From: Pseudonocardia alaniniphila
GTDB taxonomy: Bacteria; Actinomycetota; Actinomycetes; Mycobacteriales; Pseudonocardiaceae
Reading direction: 5' to 3'
Assembly (NCBI RefSeq): GCF_022524485.1
Contig: NZ_JAKXMK010000038.1
Coordinates: 1-64,000, forward strand
Length of the DNA stretch: 64,000 nucleotides
Shown: positions 34,957 through 44,379 of the stretch, one piece after another
Position numbering within the stretch: the first letter of the stretch is position 1
Layout: every line of letters begins with the position of its first letter
Made by a program: the position numbers and the translations under genes
Notes under the pieces: model-generated
Told to the model about the DNA's origin: nothing
What the model saw: the letters and a program-made list of their open reading frames with translations, nothing else
Databases searched by the model: none

Positions 34957-36848
34957 CGGCTCTCGGCGAGCAGGTTGTGCACGGCCGCCTCGATGTGTTC
35001 GGCATCGATGCCTGCCGCGTTCAGCAACTCCTCGGGCGTGCCCGATCCAGGCATCTCGTGGACGCTGAGGTGGACGATGGTCAACGACCTGGGCCCGTGT
35101 GCGAGCAGTGCGTCCGTCACTGCCGACCCGACGCCGCCCTCGGGATGGTGGTCTTCAGCCACCACGAACCGGCCGCCCGTCGCGTCCGCCGCGGCGATGA
35201 GGGTCGCGGTGTCGACGGGTTTGACCGAGTACAGGTCGATCACCCGCGCTCGGACCCCGCGCTCGGCGAGCCGGTCGGCCGCGGCGAGGCATTCGTGGAC
35301 CGTGACGCCCGCGCCGACGAGGGTCACCGCGTCGGACGGGTCGGACCGCAGGACCTTCGAGCCGCCGACCGGGAAACGTGCACCCGTCTCGTAGAGAACG
35401 GGGTAGGCGCCGCGCGTCGTACGCATGAAGCTGATGCCGGGTGTGCCGACCATGGCGTCCACCAGGGCCGCCGCGCTGGTGGCATCGCTGGGATACAGGA
35501 CCGTCGAGCCCTGCACGGCGCGCATCATCGCGAGGTCCTCCAGGGCCATCTGCGATGGGCCGTCGGCACCGATCTCGACACCGCAATGCGAGCCGACCAG
35601 ACGCAAGTCGGCCCGGGAGATCGCCGCCATCCGGATGAAGTCGTAGGCGCGGGTGAAGAACGCGGCGAACGTGGAGGCGAACGGGATGTAGTGCCGCACG
35701 CTCAGACCCACCGCCGCGGCGACGAGTTGCTGTTCGGCGATGAACATCTCGAAGTAGCGGTCCGGGTAGGCCTTCGCGAACTGGTCGGCGTGGGTCGAGT
35801 TGCTCACCTCACCGTCGAGGGCGACGAGATTCGGGTACTGACCGCCGAGTGCGGCAAGAGCGTCGCCGTACGCCTGCCTGGTGGCGACCCTGTCACCCAC
35901 CGAGTAGCTCGGAAGAGTCGCCGAGGTACCCGGTCCGTCGACCGCGGTGGCGGTGTCAGCGTCGATGTCCGGCACCGGCCCGCGCACCAACAGGTTGCGC
36001 TCGCCGCCCAGTTCGGCGATGGCGCGCTCGGCCATGTCCTTCGGGAACGTCCTGCCGTGCCAGCCTTCCCGGTCCTCGACCTCGGAGAATCCACGGCCCT
36101 TGATGGTGCGCGCGAAGATCACGGTGGGCCGGCGTGCCGCACCGTCCGCCGCTTGGGTGAGCACGGAGTCGATCGCGTCGACGTCGTGGCCGTCAACGGT
36201 CAGCACGCGGGCGCCGAAGGCCTCGGCTCGCCGAACGTAGGTGTCGATGTCCCATTCGAGCTCGGTGGGCCCGCGCTGGCCGAGCCGGTTGACATCGACG
36301 ATGGCGGTCAGGTTCCTCAACTCGTAGTAGGCGGCCTTGTCCAGGGCCTCCCAGATGGACCCTTCCGCCATCTCGCTGTCGCCGCACAGCACCCACACCC
36401 GGTACGGCAGGCGATCCAGGTACTTGCCGGCCAGGGCGACACCGACGCCGTCGGGCAACCCCTGGCCGAGCGACCCCGTGGCGACATCCACCCACGGCAG
36501 CACAGGGGTGGGGTGCCCTTGCAGACGGCTGCCGAAGCGCCGGTACTCCCCCACCAGTTCCTCGTCGGACACCACACCGACCGCCTTGAATATCGAGTAG
36601 AGCAGCGGCGAGGCATGTCCCTTGGAGAAGATCAGGTGGTCGTTGCCGCGAGCGCCCGGCTCGTCCCAGTCGTAGCGGAGGTGCCGAGCCACCAGCACGG
36701 CGAGGATGTCAGCGGCAGACATGCTCGAGGTGGGATGCCCGGAACCGGCGCTGGTGCTCGACCGGATGGAGTCCACACGAAGTTGCTGGGCGAGTTCGCG
36801 CACCGTGGAGAGGTCGATCGTGGTCAGCGGCTGACGTGGTCCGGTCAC
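34953..36848 (-). CDS. Transketolase
   Basis: A 631-residue full-length transketolase, moving two-carbon units between sugar phosphates with ThDP. Residues about 20-290 are the cofactor domain (SAGSGHPTSSMSAADILAVL, SKGHASPLLYS, CGDSEMAEGS in place of GDG, then NRLGQRG). The pyrimidine domain has the catalytic Glu in FIAEQQLVAAAVGLS, and the C-terminal domain ends GTPEELL. GTG 36848 lies 9 bases after AAGGAG and 2 bases after the hydrolase stop, so both are one operon. It is slightly shorter than housekeeping transketolases (about 690-700) and may be a paralogue with a special role. Confidence 0.9.
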   Translation of the reverse strand: MTGPRQPLTTIDLSTVRELAQQLRVDSIRSSTSAGSGHPTSSMSAADILAVLVARHLRYDWDEPGARGNDHLIFSKGHASPLLYSIFKAVGVVSDEELVGEYRRFGSRLQGHPTPVLPWVDVATGSLGQGLPDGVGVALAGKYLDRLPYRVWVLCGDSEMAEGSIWEALDKAAYYELRNLTAIVDVNRLGQRGPTELEWDIDTYVRRAEAFGARVLTVDGHDVDAIDSVLTQAADGAARRPTVIFARTIKGRGFSEVEDREGWHGRTFPKDMAERAIAELGGERNLLVRGPVPDIDADTATAVDGPGTSATLPSYSVGDRVATRQAYGDALAALGGQYPNLVALDGEVSNSTHADQFAKAYPDRYFEMFIAEQQLVAAAVGLSVRHYIPFASTFAAFFTRAYDFIRMAAISRADLRLVGSHCGVEIGADGPSQMALEDLAMMRAVQGSTVLYPSDATSAAALVDAMVGTPGISFMRTTRGAYPVLYETGARFPVGGSKVLRSDPSDAVTLVGAGVTVHECLAAADRLAERGVRARVIDLYSVKPVDTATLIAAADATGGRFVVAEDHHPEGGVGSAVTDALLAHGPRSLTIVHLSVHEMPGSGTPEELLNAAGIDAEHIEAAVHNLLAESR

Positions 36849-36850
36849 CG

Positions 36851-37675
36851 TCAGGCTCCTTGGATGAAGGCGAGGAGGTCGGCATTGATCCGATCCTGAT
36901 GCGTGGCCGTCAGGCCGTGCGGGGCGCCTGGGTAGTAGATCTCCCGCGCGCCTGCGATCAGCCGTGCCGATTTCGGTGCCGAATCCTTGACCGGCACGAT
37001 CTGGTCGTCCTCGCCGTGCATGACCAGCGTCGGAATATCGAACTTCTTGAGATCGTCCGTGAAGTCCGTCTCGGAAAATGCTTTGATGCTCTCGTAGGAG
37101 TTCTTGAGGCCGGCTTGCATGCTCCACAGCCAGAACTGGTCCAGCATGCCTTGGGAGACCGTGGAACCCGCCCTGTTGGCTCCGTAGAACTGGGGTGCCA
37201 GGTCCTGATAGAACTGCGATGGATCTTTCACGAGACCTGCCCGGAGGTCGTCGAAGAACTCCAGTGGCAGACCTTCAGGGTTTTCCGCGGTCCGCAACAT
37301 CAACGGCGGCACGGCGGCGATGAGCACCGCCTTGGCCACTCGACCCGTCCCGTGACGGCCGATGTAGCGCGCAACTTCCCCACCGCCGGTCGAGTGGCCG
37401 ACCAGCGTGGCATCGTTCAGGTCAAGGGTGTTGAGCACTGCCGCGAGATCGTCGGCGTAGCCGTCCATGTCGTTGCGGGCCGAGGCCTGGCTGGAGTGTC
37501 CGTGGCCGCGCCGGTCGTGCGCGACGACGCGGAAGCCGTGCTGGGCGAGGAAGAGCATCTGCACATCCCAGGCGGCGGAACTGAGCGGCCACCCGTGCGA
37601 AAAGGTCACGACAGGCCCTTCGCCCCAGTCTTTGTAGTAGATCTCGGTGCCGTCGTCAGCAATGATCGTACTCAT
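36851..37675 (-). CDS. Alpha/beta hydrolase (non-heme chloroperoxidase/esterase-like)
   Basis: A 274-residue alpha/beta hydrolase of the perhydrolase group. SHGWPLSS gives the oxyanion hole, [12 protein letters not shown] the nucleophile Ser, HGEDDQIVP the Asp and APHGLTATH the His. [11 protein letters not shown] at the start is typical of this chloroperoxidase/esterase family. No cofactor is needed. ATG 37675 has AAGGA just upstream. It is the first gene of a two-gene operon with transketolase, 2 bases apart, an unusual pairing. Confidence 0.9.
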   Translation of the reverse strand: MSTIIADDGTEIYYKDWGEGPVVTFSHGWPLSSAAWDVQMLFLAQHGFRVVAHDRRGHGHSSQASARNDMDGYADDLAAVLNTLDLNDATLVGHSTGGGEVARYIGRHGTGRVAKAVLIAAVPPLMLRTAENPEGLPLEFFDDLRAGLVKDPSQFYQDLAPQFYGANRAGSTVSQGMLDQFWLWSMQAGLKNSYESIKAFSETDFTDDLKKFDIPTLVMHGEDDQIVPVKDSAPKSARLIAGAREIYYPGAPHGLTATHQDRINADLLAFIQGA

Positions 37676-38216
37676 TCCTTGATCCTTTCCTGAGGCCCGA
37701 ATAGTGGCCGACCATAGCCGCCGTGGCCTTGATTGTCATAGGCCTCGACGTCTCCCGAGGTGCCCGCCTGCCAGCGGGTCGTGGGCATCGGTGGTATGCA
37801 TTCTGTGCAGCCCTGGGGGTTCATTCACAAGAACCGTTGGAGGATTCGTGGTGAAGGAACCGGCGAGCCGGCGCTCGTTCTCCGGGCGACCGGGGTGCCA
37901 GGGCGGCGAGGCGGACGTCCGCGCTGGGGTGCAGCTTTGCCGCTGCCCGCAGACCGTCCGCTACAGCAGCTCGTCCGCGACGACCTGGGCCGAGTGCGCG
38001 TTCGGCTGAGGTACCAGCCGTCTCCAGCATCTCTATGCAACCCCGCGCAGCGGGTCTGGCCCGCCACCGGATCCTCCCCCGGCCCCGGCCACGAGACCTG
38101 TCCGCGATCTTGGTTGGCATGGCGGCGCGTGACCGGTGCAGGCCAAGGCGTACTGTCAATCGACAATGATTGTCAATGCAGATATGCGCGCATGCTGATG
38201 TGAGGGAGTGCAAGTC
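37676..38216. other. 541-base divergent intergenic region with a Zur-like box
   Basis: It separates the hydrolase operon (left) from the zinc-binding lipoprotein (right). A Zur-like box is at 38161. Frames in the rest are not convincing; a minus-strand stretch near 37860-38010 vaguely resembles the LuxR helix-turn-helix lead (VRLAALAPRSPGER) with frame breaks, possibly a decayed gene. Confidence 0.35.
38161..38175 (+). promoter_or_regulatory. Zur box
   Basis: CGACAATGATTGTCA matches the actinobacterial Zur consensus of the TGNNAATGATTNNCA type at nearly every position, with dyad arms GACAAT and ATTGTC. It sits about 42 bases before the start of the zinc-binding lipoprotein, where a zinc-loaded repressor would block transcription. 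Confidence 0.7.
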
Positions 38217-39167
38217 ATGCCATTGCTCGGGCTGCGGTGCGGTGCCGCGATCGCTGGTGTCGCCGTAGTCGGTCTTGTCGTGGCCGGTTGCGGATCGTCC
38301 GCGGACACGTCGTCATCGGCGCCGCCGACGAGCGGTGCGGCGCCCGTCGGAGCGATCCCGGTGGTGGCCTCGACCAACGTCTACGGCAGCGTCGCCAAGG
38401 CGGTCGGAGGTGATCGGGTCGCAGTGACGTCCATCATCGACAGCCCGGATGCCGATCCGCACGAGTACGAGACGACGCCTGCGGACGCCGTCAAGGTGGG
38501 TGAGGCCAAGGTCGTGATCATGAACGGCGGGGGGTACGACGACTTTGCGGCGAGGCTCGTCGACACGGCGAGCACCAAGCCTGCCGTGATCAACGCGGTC
38601 GATGTCTCGGGCCTCGAGACGCAGGTACCGGCGGGTGAGGAGTTCAACGAGCACGTCTGGTACCACCTCCCGACGATCAAGAAGGTGGCCGACCAGCTGG
38701 CGAAGGACCTCGGAGCCGTCGACTCGGCCGATGCGTCGACCTTCACCGCCAACGCGGCGGCGTTCAACGCCAAGATCGACGCGCTGACCGCGAAGCTGGA
38801 CGCGATCAAGACCCAGCACACGGGGGACAAGATCGCCATCACCGAGCCGGTGCCGCTGTACATGACCGAGGCGGCAGGCCTGCAGAACGCCACGCCGGAG
38901 AAGTTCTCCGAGGCCATCGAGGAAGGCACCGACCCGCCTGCCGCAGTCCTGAACGAGACGCTCGGGCTCTTCACCGACAAGACCGTGAAGGTGCTGTTGG
39001 AGAACTCGCAGACCGAGAGCCCGGCCACCCAGCAAGTCGAACAGGCCGCCACCGCGGCGGGGATTCCGGTCGAGGGCGTCACCGAGACGCTGCCGGCGGG
39101 TGTCGACGACTATGTGGCCTGGCAGTCGCAGCAGATCGACACGCTCGCCAAGGACCTCGGTAACTAG
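38217..39167 (+). CDS. Zinc/manganese ABC transporter substrate-binding lipoprotein (ZnuA-like)
   Basis: A 316-residue cluster A-I metal-binding lipoprotein. The signal peptide ends with lipobox VAGC (Cys25). Likely metal ligands are His82 (DPHEYE) and His146 or His150 (EHVWYHLP), with further acidic ligands in the C-terminal lobe (near GLFTDK). The histidine-rich loop of classical ZnuA is absent. ATG 38217 has GAGGGAG 8 bases upstream. The Zur box indicates zinc-starvation control. No znuB/znuC permease genes are adjacent, so it must use a transporter encoded elsewhere or act as a zinc carrier. Confidence 0.9.
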   Translation: MPLLGLRCGAAIAGVAVVGLVVAGCGSSADTSSSAPPTSGAAPVGAIPVVASTNVYGSVAKAVGGDRVAVTSIIDSPDADPHEYETTPADAVKVGEAKVVIMNGGGYDDFAARLVDTASTKPAVINAVDVSGLETQVPAGEEFNEHVWYHLPTIKKVADQLAKDLGAVDSADASTFTANAAAFNAKIDALTAKLDAIKTQHTGDKIAITEPVPLYMTEAAGLQNATPEKFSEAIEEGTDPPAAVLNETLGLFTDKTVKVLLENSQTESPATQQVEQAATAAGIPVEGVTETLPAGVDDYVAWQSQQIDTLAKDLGN

Positions 39168-39251
39168 ATCACGACCTGACGGCCGGTCGAAGCAGTCGGC
39201 GATCATCGCAGTTCGGTTCTCCCGCGACCGACCTGCTACCCGCCATCCTCG

Positions 39252-39728
39252 TCAGGGCAACCGGATCGCAACGACCTCTGCGGCGATCTCACCGTCCGGG
39301 CCGCGATAGGTGATCCGGTTGCCTGCGCGGGCGCCGACGAGTGCCCGACCGAGCGGGCTGTCGCGGGTCACGGCCTGCGTCGGATCCGGAGCCTCCTCGG
39401 GGATTGCCACGACCAGCATCGTGGTGGTGGTGCCATCGCCGAACCGCACGGTCACCTCCGTGCCGTCGGGTAGGGCGTTCGCGGCCGGCCGCTCGGTCCT
39501 GCCCGCGAGCACCTCGGTGATCTCCCGGATGCGGTCGGTCACCCTGCCGAGGTCGTCGACGCGTTCGAGGCGCTGCGCCTGGTCGCCGTAGTCCTCCACG
39601 GCATCGTTCTCGCCGATGGCCTCGACGAGCTCGTGGCGTCGCGAGCTCAGCTCGGCGAGCTCCTGCTCAAGGCGTCGCTGGATCTCGGCAGTCAGCCGCG
39701 GCCCTCTGCCGGATGGCTGGTCGTTCAT
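39252..39728 (-). CDS. GreA/GreB-family transcription factor
   Basis: A 158-residue Gre-type protein. Residues about 10-75 are the coiled coil (RLTAEIQRRLEQELAELSSRRHELVE...RLERVDDLGRVTDRIREI), and residues 85-158 the C-terminal FKBP-like domain (TEVTVRFGDGTTTTML, DSPLGRALVGARAGNRI). The coil tip contains acidic residues (ENDAVEDYGDQ), consistent with transcript-cleavage stimulation, but it could be a Rnk/CarD-type secondary-channel regulator. The start at ATG 39728 has GAGGAGGCGAG upstream. It is monocistronic. Confidence 0.88.
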   Translation of the reverse strand: MNDQPSGRGPRLTAEIQRRLEQELAELSSRRHELVEAIGENDAVEDYGDQAQRLERVDDLGRVTDRIREITEVLAGRTERPAANALPDGTEVTVRFGDGTTTTMLVVAIPEEAPDPTQAVTRDSPLGRALVGARAGNRITYRGPDGEIAAEVVAIRLP

Positions 39729-40180
39729 GGTGCTCGCCTCCTCGGCACTGCTTGCGCCCGGGTCTCCGCTCGCCCTCACGAACGTAGCCCTCGGGACCGG
39801 ATTCATCCTCTGCCCGACCACGCGATCGTGACTCCCGGATTCGCCTGAACGGCGCTGGCGGCGTTGCTTCGAACGGAGCTGGGCGAGCGTGGCGGGTTTT
39901 GGCCTGCGGCGGGGCGAATGCTGTGGTCCACGCCACGTTGTCCGGGTCGGAGATTTCCCGGTCACGACCTGGACAACGCGGCGATTGGGAAATACGGGAT
40001 CGAACAGGACGACCGGATACCTGCCAGCATTACTCCGAGGGCTCCCGTCAGCACCTGAAGATGACGACCGCTGGCAGTGATGCGCTGAGTGTGGCGGCAC
40101 GGCGATCCTGTTGTTGTGAAAAGACCGTCCACTCACCCTTCGGGGCGGAGTCGGCCGGTGAGGGTCGGGAGGGCAGTGGC
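39729..40180. other. 452-base intergenic region
   Basis: It divides the GreA-like gene from the zinc-ribbon gene. No gene is supported. It contains an imperfect inverted repeat at 39937-39977. Confidence 0.35.
39937..39977. repeat. Imperfect inverted repeat
   Basis: GTTGTCCGGGTC (39937-39948) and GACCTGGACAAC (39966-39977) pair at 11 of 12 positions around 17 bases. It could be an operator or RNA hairpin; no role is assigned. Confidence 0.4.
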
Positions 40181-40558
40181 ATGAAGCAGCAGGTACCCCG
40201 AGGGCAGGTGCGCACCTTGGCCGGCCATGCCCTGGCGCACTGGCTGGCCGCGGAGGACCAGGCCGAGGACGCCGGCAGGCTCGACGCCGACGACCGGCTC
40301 ACATGCCACGTGCACGGCCGGTGGATCCACCAGTGCGTGTCTTCCCGAATCCACGTCAACCCGGTCACGCGACACCGTTGGTGTCGTGACTGTGAGACGG
40401 AACTGACCGTTGCCGTGGACGAACTCGCGCGAACGGTGACCATGCGATGCCCGCGCTGCAAGCAGGGCAGCAGCACTGCCACCACCAGGCTGTTGACGGC
40501 CTGCCGAGCAAGCCTCAGCCACGCAGGAAGCACGACCCGGGCCCGCATCGCAGCGTGA
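40181..40558 (+). CDS. Small zinc-ribbon protein, unknown function
   Basis: A 125-residue protein starting MKQQVPRGQVRTLAGH, with GGGAGG 8 bases before the ATG. The middle carries CHVHGRWIHQC and later CRDC and CPRC, two CxxC pairs separated by about 25 residues, as in zinc ribbons. The C-terminal 25 residues are basic and Ser/Thr-rich. No enzyme motif is visible. It may bind nucleic acid or protein. It stands alone between the GreA-like gene and the ABC exporter. Confidence 0.6.
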   Translation: MKQQVPRGQVRTLAGHALAHWLAAEDQAEDAGRLDADDRLTCHVHGRWIHQCVSSRIHVNPVTRHRWCRDCETELTVAVDELARTVTMRCPRCKQGSSTATTRLLTACRASLSHAGSTTRARIAA

Positions 40559-40766
40559 CCCACCGGTTCCACACGTCCACCACCGCGCCGTAGTCGAAGC
40601 ACTTCATGCCGCAACGGTAGGCAGGCTAGCTCCCGGCCTGTCCCCCGTGGAGTGCATTCGTCGATCGGCCGGCCTGTGTCGGACGCGCCCGGCCCCGCAC
40701 CGGAAAGTGCGGGCGACGAGCAACAGCGTGACTAACGAGCAAGCGCAATATCTGAGGGAGAATATC

Positions 40767-42650
40767 GTGTCTGTCCAATGCGAAGAGGTGCGACAGCGGC
40801 GCCCGAATGTGGGGAGATGGCGAAAGAACGCGCAGACCCCCACGGTCTCCACACTGCCGGATCACGGGCCCGTCAAGGCCGCGGCTGAGAAAACAGCGAG
40901 CGGTCGGGCGCCGGGAGATATCGGGACGCTGCGTCAGCTGTGGCGCTTCCGCAGCTACGGCCAGACCGAGATGCGGTGGCTGGTGCTCGGTGTGGGGATG
41001 CGGGCGTGTGAACTTGCCGCCGATCTGGCTACCCCGTGGCCGCTCGCCCTTGTCATCGACGACCTGCTTCGGGGTCAGCACAAGAGCGGCCCGCTCAACC
41101 ACGTGGCCACGTGGTTCGGCGGATCGGCGGTGGCCATGCTCGCGGTCGCCTCGGTCGCGGTCCTGCTGATCACTGTCGCGTCCGGGGTGTTCGATTACCT
41201 GGGCGACAGGTTCATGAACGGTGCGGGTGAACGAATCAGCTCGCGCATCCGGTCGGACGTGTTCGGCCATGTGGAGCGGTTACCGCAGGAGTACCACGAC
41301 CGGCAGGCCATCGGGGAGTTGACCAGCCGGGTGGTCACCGACACCGAGCGCATCGAAGGCAGCCTCACCGACCTGTTCTCCGTCCTGCTTCCGGGCGTGC
41401 TCGCCCTGCTCGGCACCGCCGCCGTACTGATCGCGGTGGATTGGCAACTCGGGCTGATCACGCTGTGCGCGGCGCCGCTGGTGTTCTTCACGGCCGTCCG
41501 CTATGCGCGGTTGACCCGGGTGAACTCCCGCCAGCGACGTGCTGCGGTGGGCGAGCTGACCGGGTTCGTCACCGAGTCGCTGCAGGGCATCCGCACCGTG
41601 CACGCATTCGGCAGCCAGGACCTGGAGGACCGGCGCTTCGGCTCGACCAACAACCGGGTGCTGAGCATCGGGCTGCGCGGAGTGGATCTGAGCGCTCGGT
41701 TCACCCCGGCGCTGGAGTCGGTCGCCGCGATCGGCACCGCCGTGTTGCTGTTCGTCGGCGGTTTCGGCGTGCTGCACAGCTGGTGGACCGTCGGACTCCT
41801 GGTCGTGGTCACCAACTACCTGCAGAACATCCTCAAGCCGATGAAGCAACTGGCCAAGCTCCTGCCCAGCTTCACCCAGGGCGCGGCCTCGGCCGAACGC
41901 GTCGCGGCCATCCTGGACGAGCCCCGCGCACACGTCGCCTCTCCCGCGGGCCTGCCCGCCCGAGTCGCCGGAGAGATCGAGCTGCGCAACGTCTGCCTGG
42001 ACTACGGGCGAGGCCCGGTGCTCAACAGACTGGACCTCACCGTCGAGGCGGGAGAGCGGATCGCGTTGCTGGGTGGCAACGGCGCCGGCAAGTCCACCAC
42101 ACTCGCACTGATCGGCGGGCTGTACCGACCCACCTCCGGGGGTGTGCTGCTCGACGGGCTGTCGGTGCCCGACGTGGCCGAGCACTGGCTGCACCAGCAG
42201 GTGGCCATGGTCCTGCAGGACACGTTCCTGTTCTCCGGCACCCTGGCCGACAACCTGCGCTACGGCCGGCCCGACGCCACCGACGAGCAGATCGCCCAGG
42301 TGGCCGAGGACGCGCTCGTCACCGAGTTCGCCGACCGGCTGCCCGACGGGCTGAACACCACCATCGCCGCCGGCGGAGTCGGACTGTCCGGCGGACAACG
42401 CCAACGGGTCGGCATCGCACGAGCCCTGCTCGTCGACGCTCCCGTCGTGCTGCTGGACGAGCCCACCGCCGGACTCGACAACACCGCCGAGGAACTCGTC
42501 GTGCTCGCACTGACCCGGCTGGTCGAAGGCCGCACCGTCATCATGACCACCCACCAACCGGCGCTGACCCGGCTCGCCACCCGCACCGTGCACCTGCAGC
42601 GGGGCCGTGTCCTCGACGAGGCGCCGGCAACCGTAGGGGCGGCCGCGTGA
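40767..42650 (+). CDS. ABC exporter, fused membrane and ATPase domains
   Basis: A 627-residue half-size ABC exporter. Six membrane helices span about 85-350 and the nucleotide-binding domain about 390-620: Walker A GGNGAGKST, Q-loop VLQDTF, signature LSGGQ, Walker B VVLLDEPT and the His switch TTHQ. The N-terminal 75 residues are polar. GTG 40767 has GAGGGAG upstream. Homodimer formation is expected. Its stop overlaps the next gene's ATG (TGATG), so a histidine phosphatase-like protein is translationally coupled to it. Cargo is unknown. Confidence 0.92.
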   Translation: MSVQCEEVRQRRPNVGRWRKNAQTPTVSTLPDHGPVKAAAEKTASGRAPGDIGTLRQLWRFRSYGQTEMRWLVLGVGMRACELAADLATPWPLALVIDDLLRGQHKSGPLNHVATWFGGSAVAMLAVASVAVLLITVASGVFDYLGDRFMNGAGERISSRIRSDVFGHVERLPQEYHDRQAIGELTSRVVTDTERIEGSLTDLFSVLLPGVLALLGTAAVLIAVDWQLGLITLCAAPLVFFTAVRYARLTRVNSRQRRAAVGELTGFVTESLQGIRTVHAFGSQDLEDRRFGSTNNRVLSIGLRGVDLSARFTPALESVAAIGTAVLLFVGGFGVLHSWWTVGLLVVVTNYLQNILKPMKQLAKLLPSFTQGAASAERVAAILDEPRAHVASPAGLPARVAGEIELRNVCLDYGRGPVLNRLDLTVEAGERIALLGGNGAGKSTTLALIGGLYRPTSGGVLLDGLSVPDVAEHWLHQQVAMVLQDTFLFSGTLADNLRYGRPDATDEQIAQVAEDALVTEFADRLPDGLNTTIAAGGVGLSGGQRQRVGIARALLVDAPVVLLDEPTAGLDNTAEELVVLALTRLVEGRTVIMTTHQPALTRLATRTVHLQRGRVLDEAPATVGAAA

Positions 42651-43267
42651 TGGGCGGAATCAGCGAGTGGCCGCGCATGATCGGGCCGGCCGCGGACAAC
42701 CAGGTGATCATGATCATCCGGCACGCCGAGAAGCCGAGACGATCTAGAGCGGCGCAGGCCATCACGCCTGAGGGGGAGCACTCCAAGCACTCCCTCACCG
42801 TCGCCGGGTGGATGCGCGCGGGCGCGTTGGCCGCGCTGTTCGCCCCACACGGCGCGGAACCGCCTGCCGGGTTGTACCGGCCGGACGCCGTCTACGGCCC
42901 GGCCTACGAGCCAGGCCGCAGCGTTCGATCGGTCCAGACCGTGACACCCGTGGCCGCCCGGCTCGGACTCGACGTCGTCACGCGCTATGCCGCGGGCGAA
43001 GAGGCATATCTTGTCGACGAGCTCATAACACGCCCTGGCGCCACCCTGGTGGCCTGGAAACACAGCGCCATCATCAAGATCGCCGATCACCTCGGCGACG
43101 TCACGCCCACCCCACCCGTGCGCTGGCCGGGCGCCCGCTTCGACATGGTGTGGACCTTCACGCGCAACGGGAGCGGCTGGCGGTTCGCGCAGATCCCGCA
43201 GATGCTGCTACCGGGCGACCTGCCCTACCCGATCACCGATCCAGCCCTTGTGGCAGCGGCCGCCTGA
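42650..43267 (+). CDS. Histidine phosphatase superfamily protein
   Basis: A 205-residue member of the phosphoglycerate-mutase-like superfamily. IMIIRHAEKP near residue 20 holds the phosphohistidine motif (RHAE rather than RHGE), LTVAGWMRAGALAALF follows, and VAWKHSAIIKIADHL contains the second catalytic His. These enzymes remove phosphate from small molecules or proteins. ATG 42650 overlaps the exporter stop, so synthesis is probably coupled. Dephosphorylation of the exporter's cargo or precursor is a tempting but unproven idea. A hairpin follows. Confidence 0.82.
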   Translation: MGGISEWPRMIGPAADNQVIMIIRHAEKPRRSRAAQAITPEGEHSKHSLTVAGWMRAGALAALFAPHGAEPPAGLYRPDAVYGPAYEPGRSVRSVQTVTPVAARLGLDVVTRYAAGEEAYLVDELITRPGATLVAWKHSAIIKIADHLGDVTPTPPVRWPGARFDMVWTFTRNGSGWRFAQIPQMLLPGDLPYPITDPALVAAAA

Positions 43268-43327
43268 CACGTCGTTCGGCCCCGGGTCACCCCTCAGCTC
43301 GGGGTCGGCACGAACGTGGCAGACGGG

Positions 43328-43374
43328 ACCGGCACCGGCTCTGAGCGCTCACGCGCATCAGCGCCGGTGCCGGT
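43328..43374. terminator. Hairpin between convergent genes
   Basis: Perfect 12-base arms ACCGGCACCGGC and GCCGGTGCCGGT enclose 23 bases, which themselves hold a TGAGCGCTCA palindrome. It lies 61 bases after the phosphatase stop and 26 bases from the convergent oxidoreductase stop. A T run follows on the plus strand. Confidence 0.75.
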
Positions 43375-43399
43375 ACGTTTCGGCCCCAGGGATTCCGGA

Positions 43400-44326
43400 C
43401 TACACCAGCAGCACCACGGGACCGCCGTTGGCGCCCGCCATGGCCCGCTCCAGCGCGGTCGCCGCGTCGGCCAGCGCCAACGCGGCGCCGACCGACAGGC
43501 GCAGCCTGCCGTCGCCCAGCAGCGTGCACAGCTCCTCGAGCTGCGCGGCGTCCGGGCGCACGTAGACGTCGGAGACGCTGATGCCGCGGACGCTCTCCGG
43601 AGGATCGCCGGTGATGGTCGCCAGCCGGCCGCAGTCGCGCACTGCCAGGACGGCGTGCGAGCTACCACCACGGGCGGCGTTGACCGCGCCGTCGACGCCC
43701 ACGCCGCCGGTCAGCTCCCGGACGAGCTCGGGCCACCGGCTGTCGTGATAATCGAGCACCTCGGCCGCTCCCGCCTCCGCCACCCGGGCGGCGCTGGACG
43801 GTCCGGCGGTTGCGATGACCCGCGCCCCGCGGAGGGCGGCGAGCTGCACGATCAGCCCACCGGTCGTCCCACCCGCGCCGTGGACGAGGACGGTGTCCCC
43901 CTCGGCGAGCTCGAGCGACTCGGACAGCACCTGCTCCGCGGTCAGCGCAGGCACCGGGAACGCGCCGGCGACCTCCCACGACACGCTCGGAGGCTTCCGC
44001 ACGACCAGACCGGCGTCCACGAGGACGCGCTCGGCCCAGCAGCCCTGCTCACGCAGCTGCACGGGGTGACCGAGGACCTCGTCGCCGGGTGTCAGACCCA
44101 GCACCTCGGAACCCACAGTGACCACCCTGCCGGCCGCCTCGACGCCGAGCGCCATCGGTGCCTCCCGGCCGACTTTCCACTCCCCGGTGCGGACCAACTC
44201 GTCCCAGTTGCCGACCCCGGCCGCGACGACCTCGATGACGGCCTCGCCCGGACCGGGATCACGGGGTTCGGGGAGGTCGAACACCTCGACCTGACCACCG
44301 AACTCGCGCACTCCAGCGGCACGCAT
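43400..44326 (-). CDS. Zinc-independent quinone oxidoreductase-like MDR dehydrogenase
   Basis: A 308-residue medium-chain reductase, quinone-oxidoreductase type. MRAAGVREFGG starts the catalytic domain, GVEAAGRVVTVG the conserved fold, and VLVHGAGGTTGGLIVQLA is the NADPH motif. It lacks the zinc-binding Cys cluster. It would reduce quinones or enones with NADPH. ATG 44326 is preferred; GAGGATGC is upstream. It is followed, on the same strand with a gap of 53 bases from its upstream neighbour, by nothing else coding, and ends at a shared terminator. Confidence 0.9.
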   Translation of the reverse strand: MRAAGVREFGGQVEVFDLPEPRDPGPGEAVIEVVAAGVGNWDELVRTGEWKVGREAPMALGVEAAGRVVTVGSEVLGLTPGDEVLGHPVQLREQGCWAERVLVDAGLVVRKPPSVSWEVAGAFPVPALTAEQVLSESLELAEGDTVLVHGAGGTTGGLIVQLAALRGARVIATAGPSSAARVAEAGAAEVLDYHDSRWPELVRELTGGVGVDGAVNAARGGSSHAVLAVRDCGRLATITGDPPESVRGISVSDVYVRPDAAQLEELCTLLGDGRLRLSVGAALALADAATALERAMAGANGGPVVLLV

Positions 44327-44379
44327 CACGCATCCTCAATTTCATCGCGAGCGTAGAACAATCTGCAGTCCTTTCCTCT

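Noticed and set aside
37860-38010. Decayed LuxR-type regulator on the minus strand
   Set aside because: A few residues resemble the helix-turn-helix lead, but frames are broken and the match is too short to claim a pseudogene.
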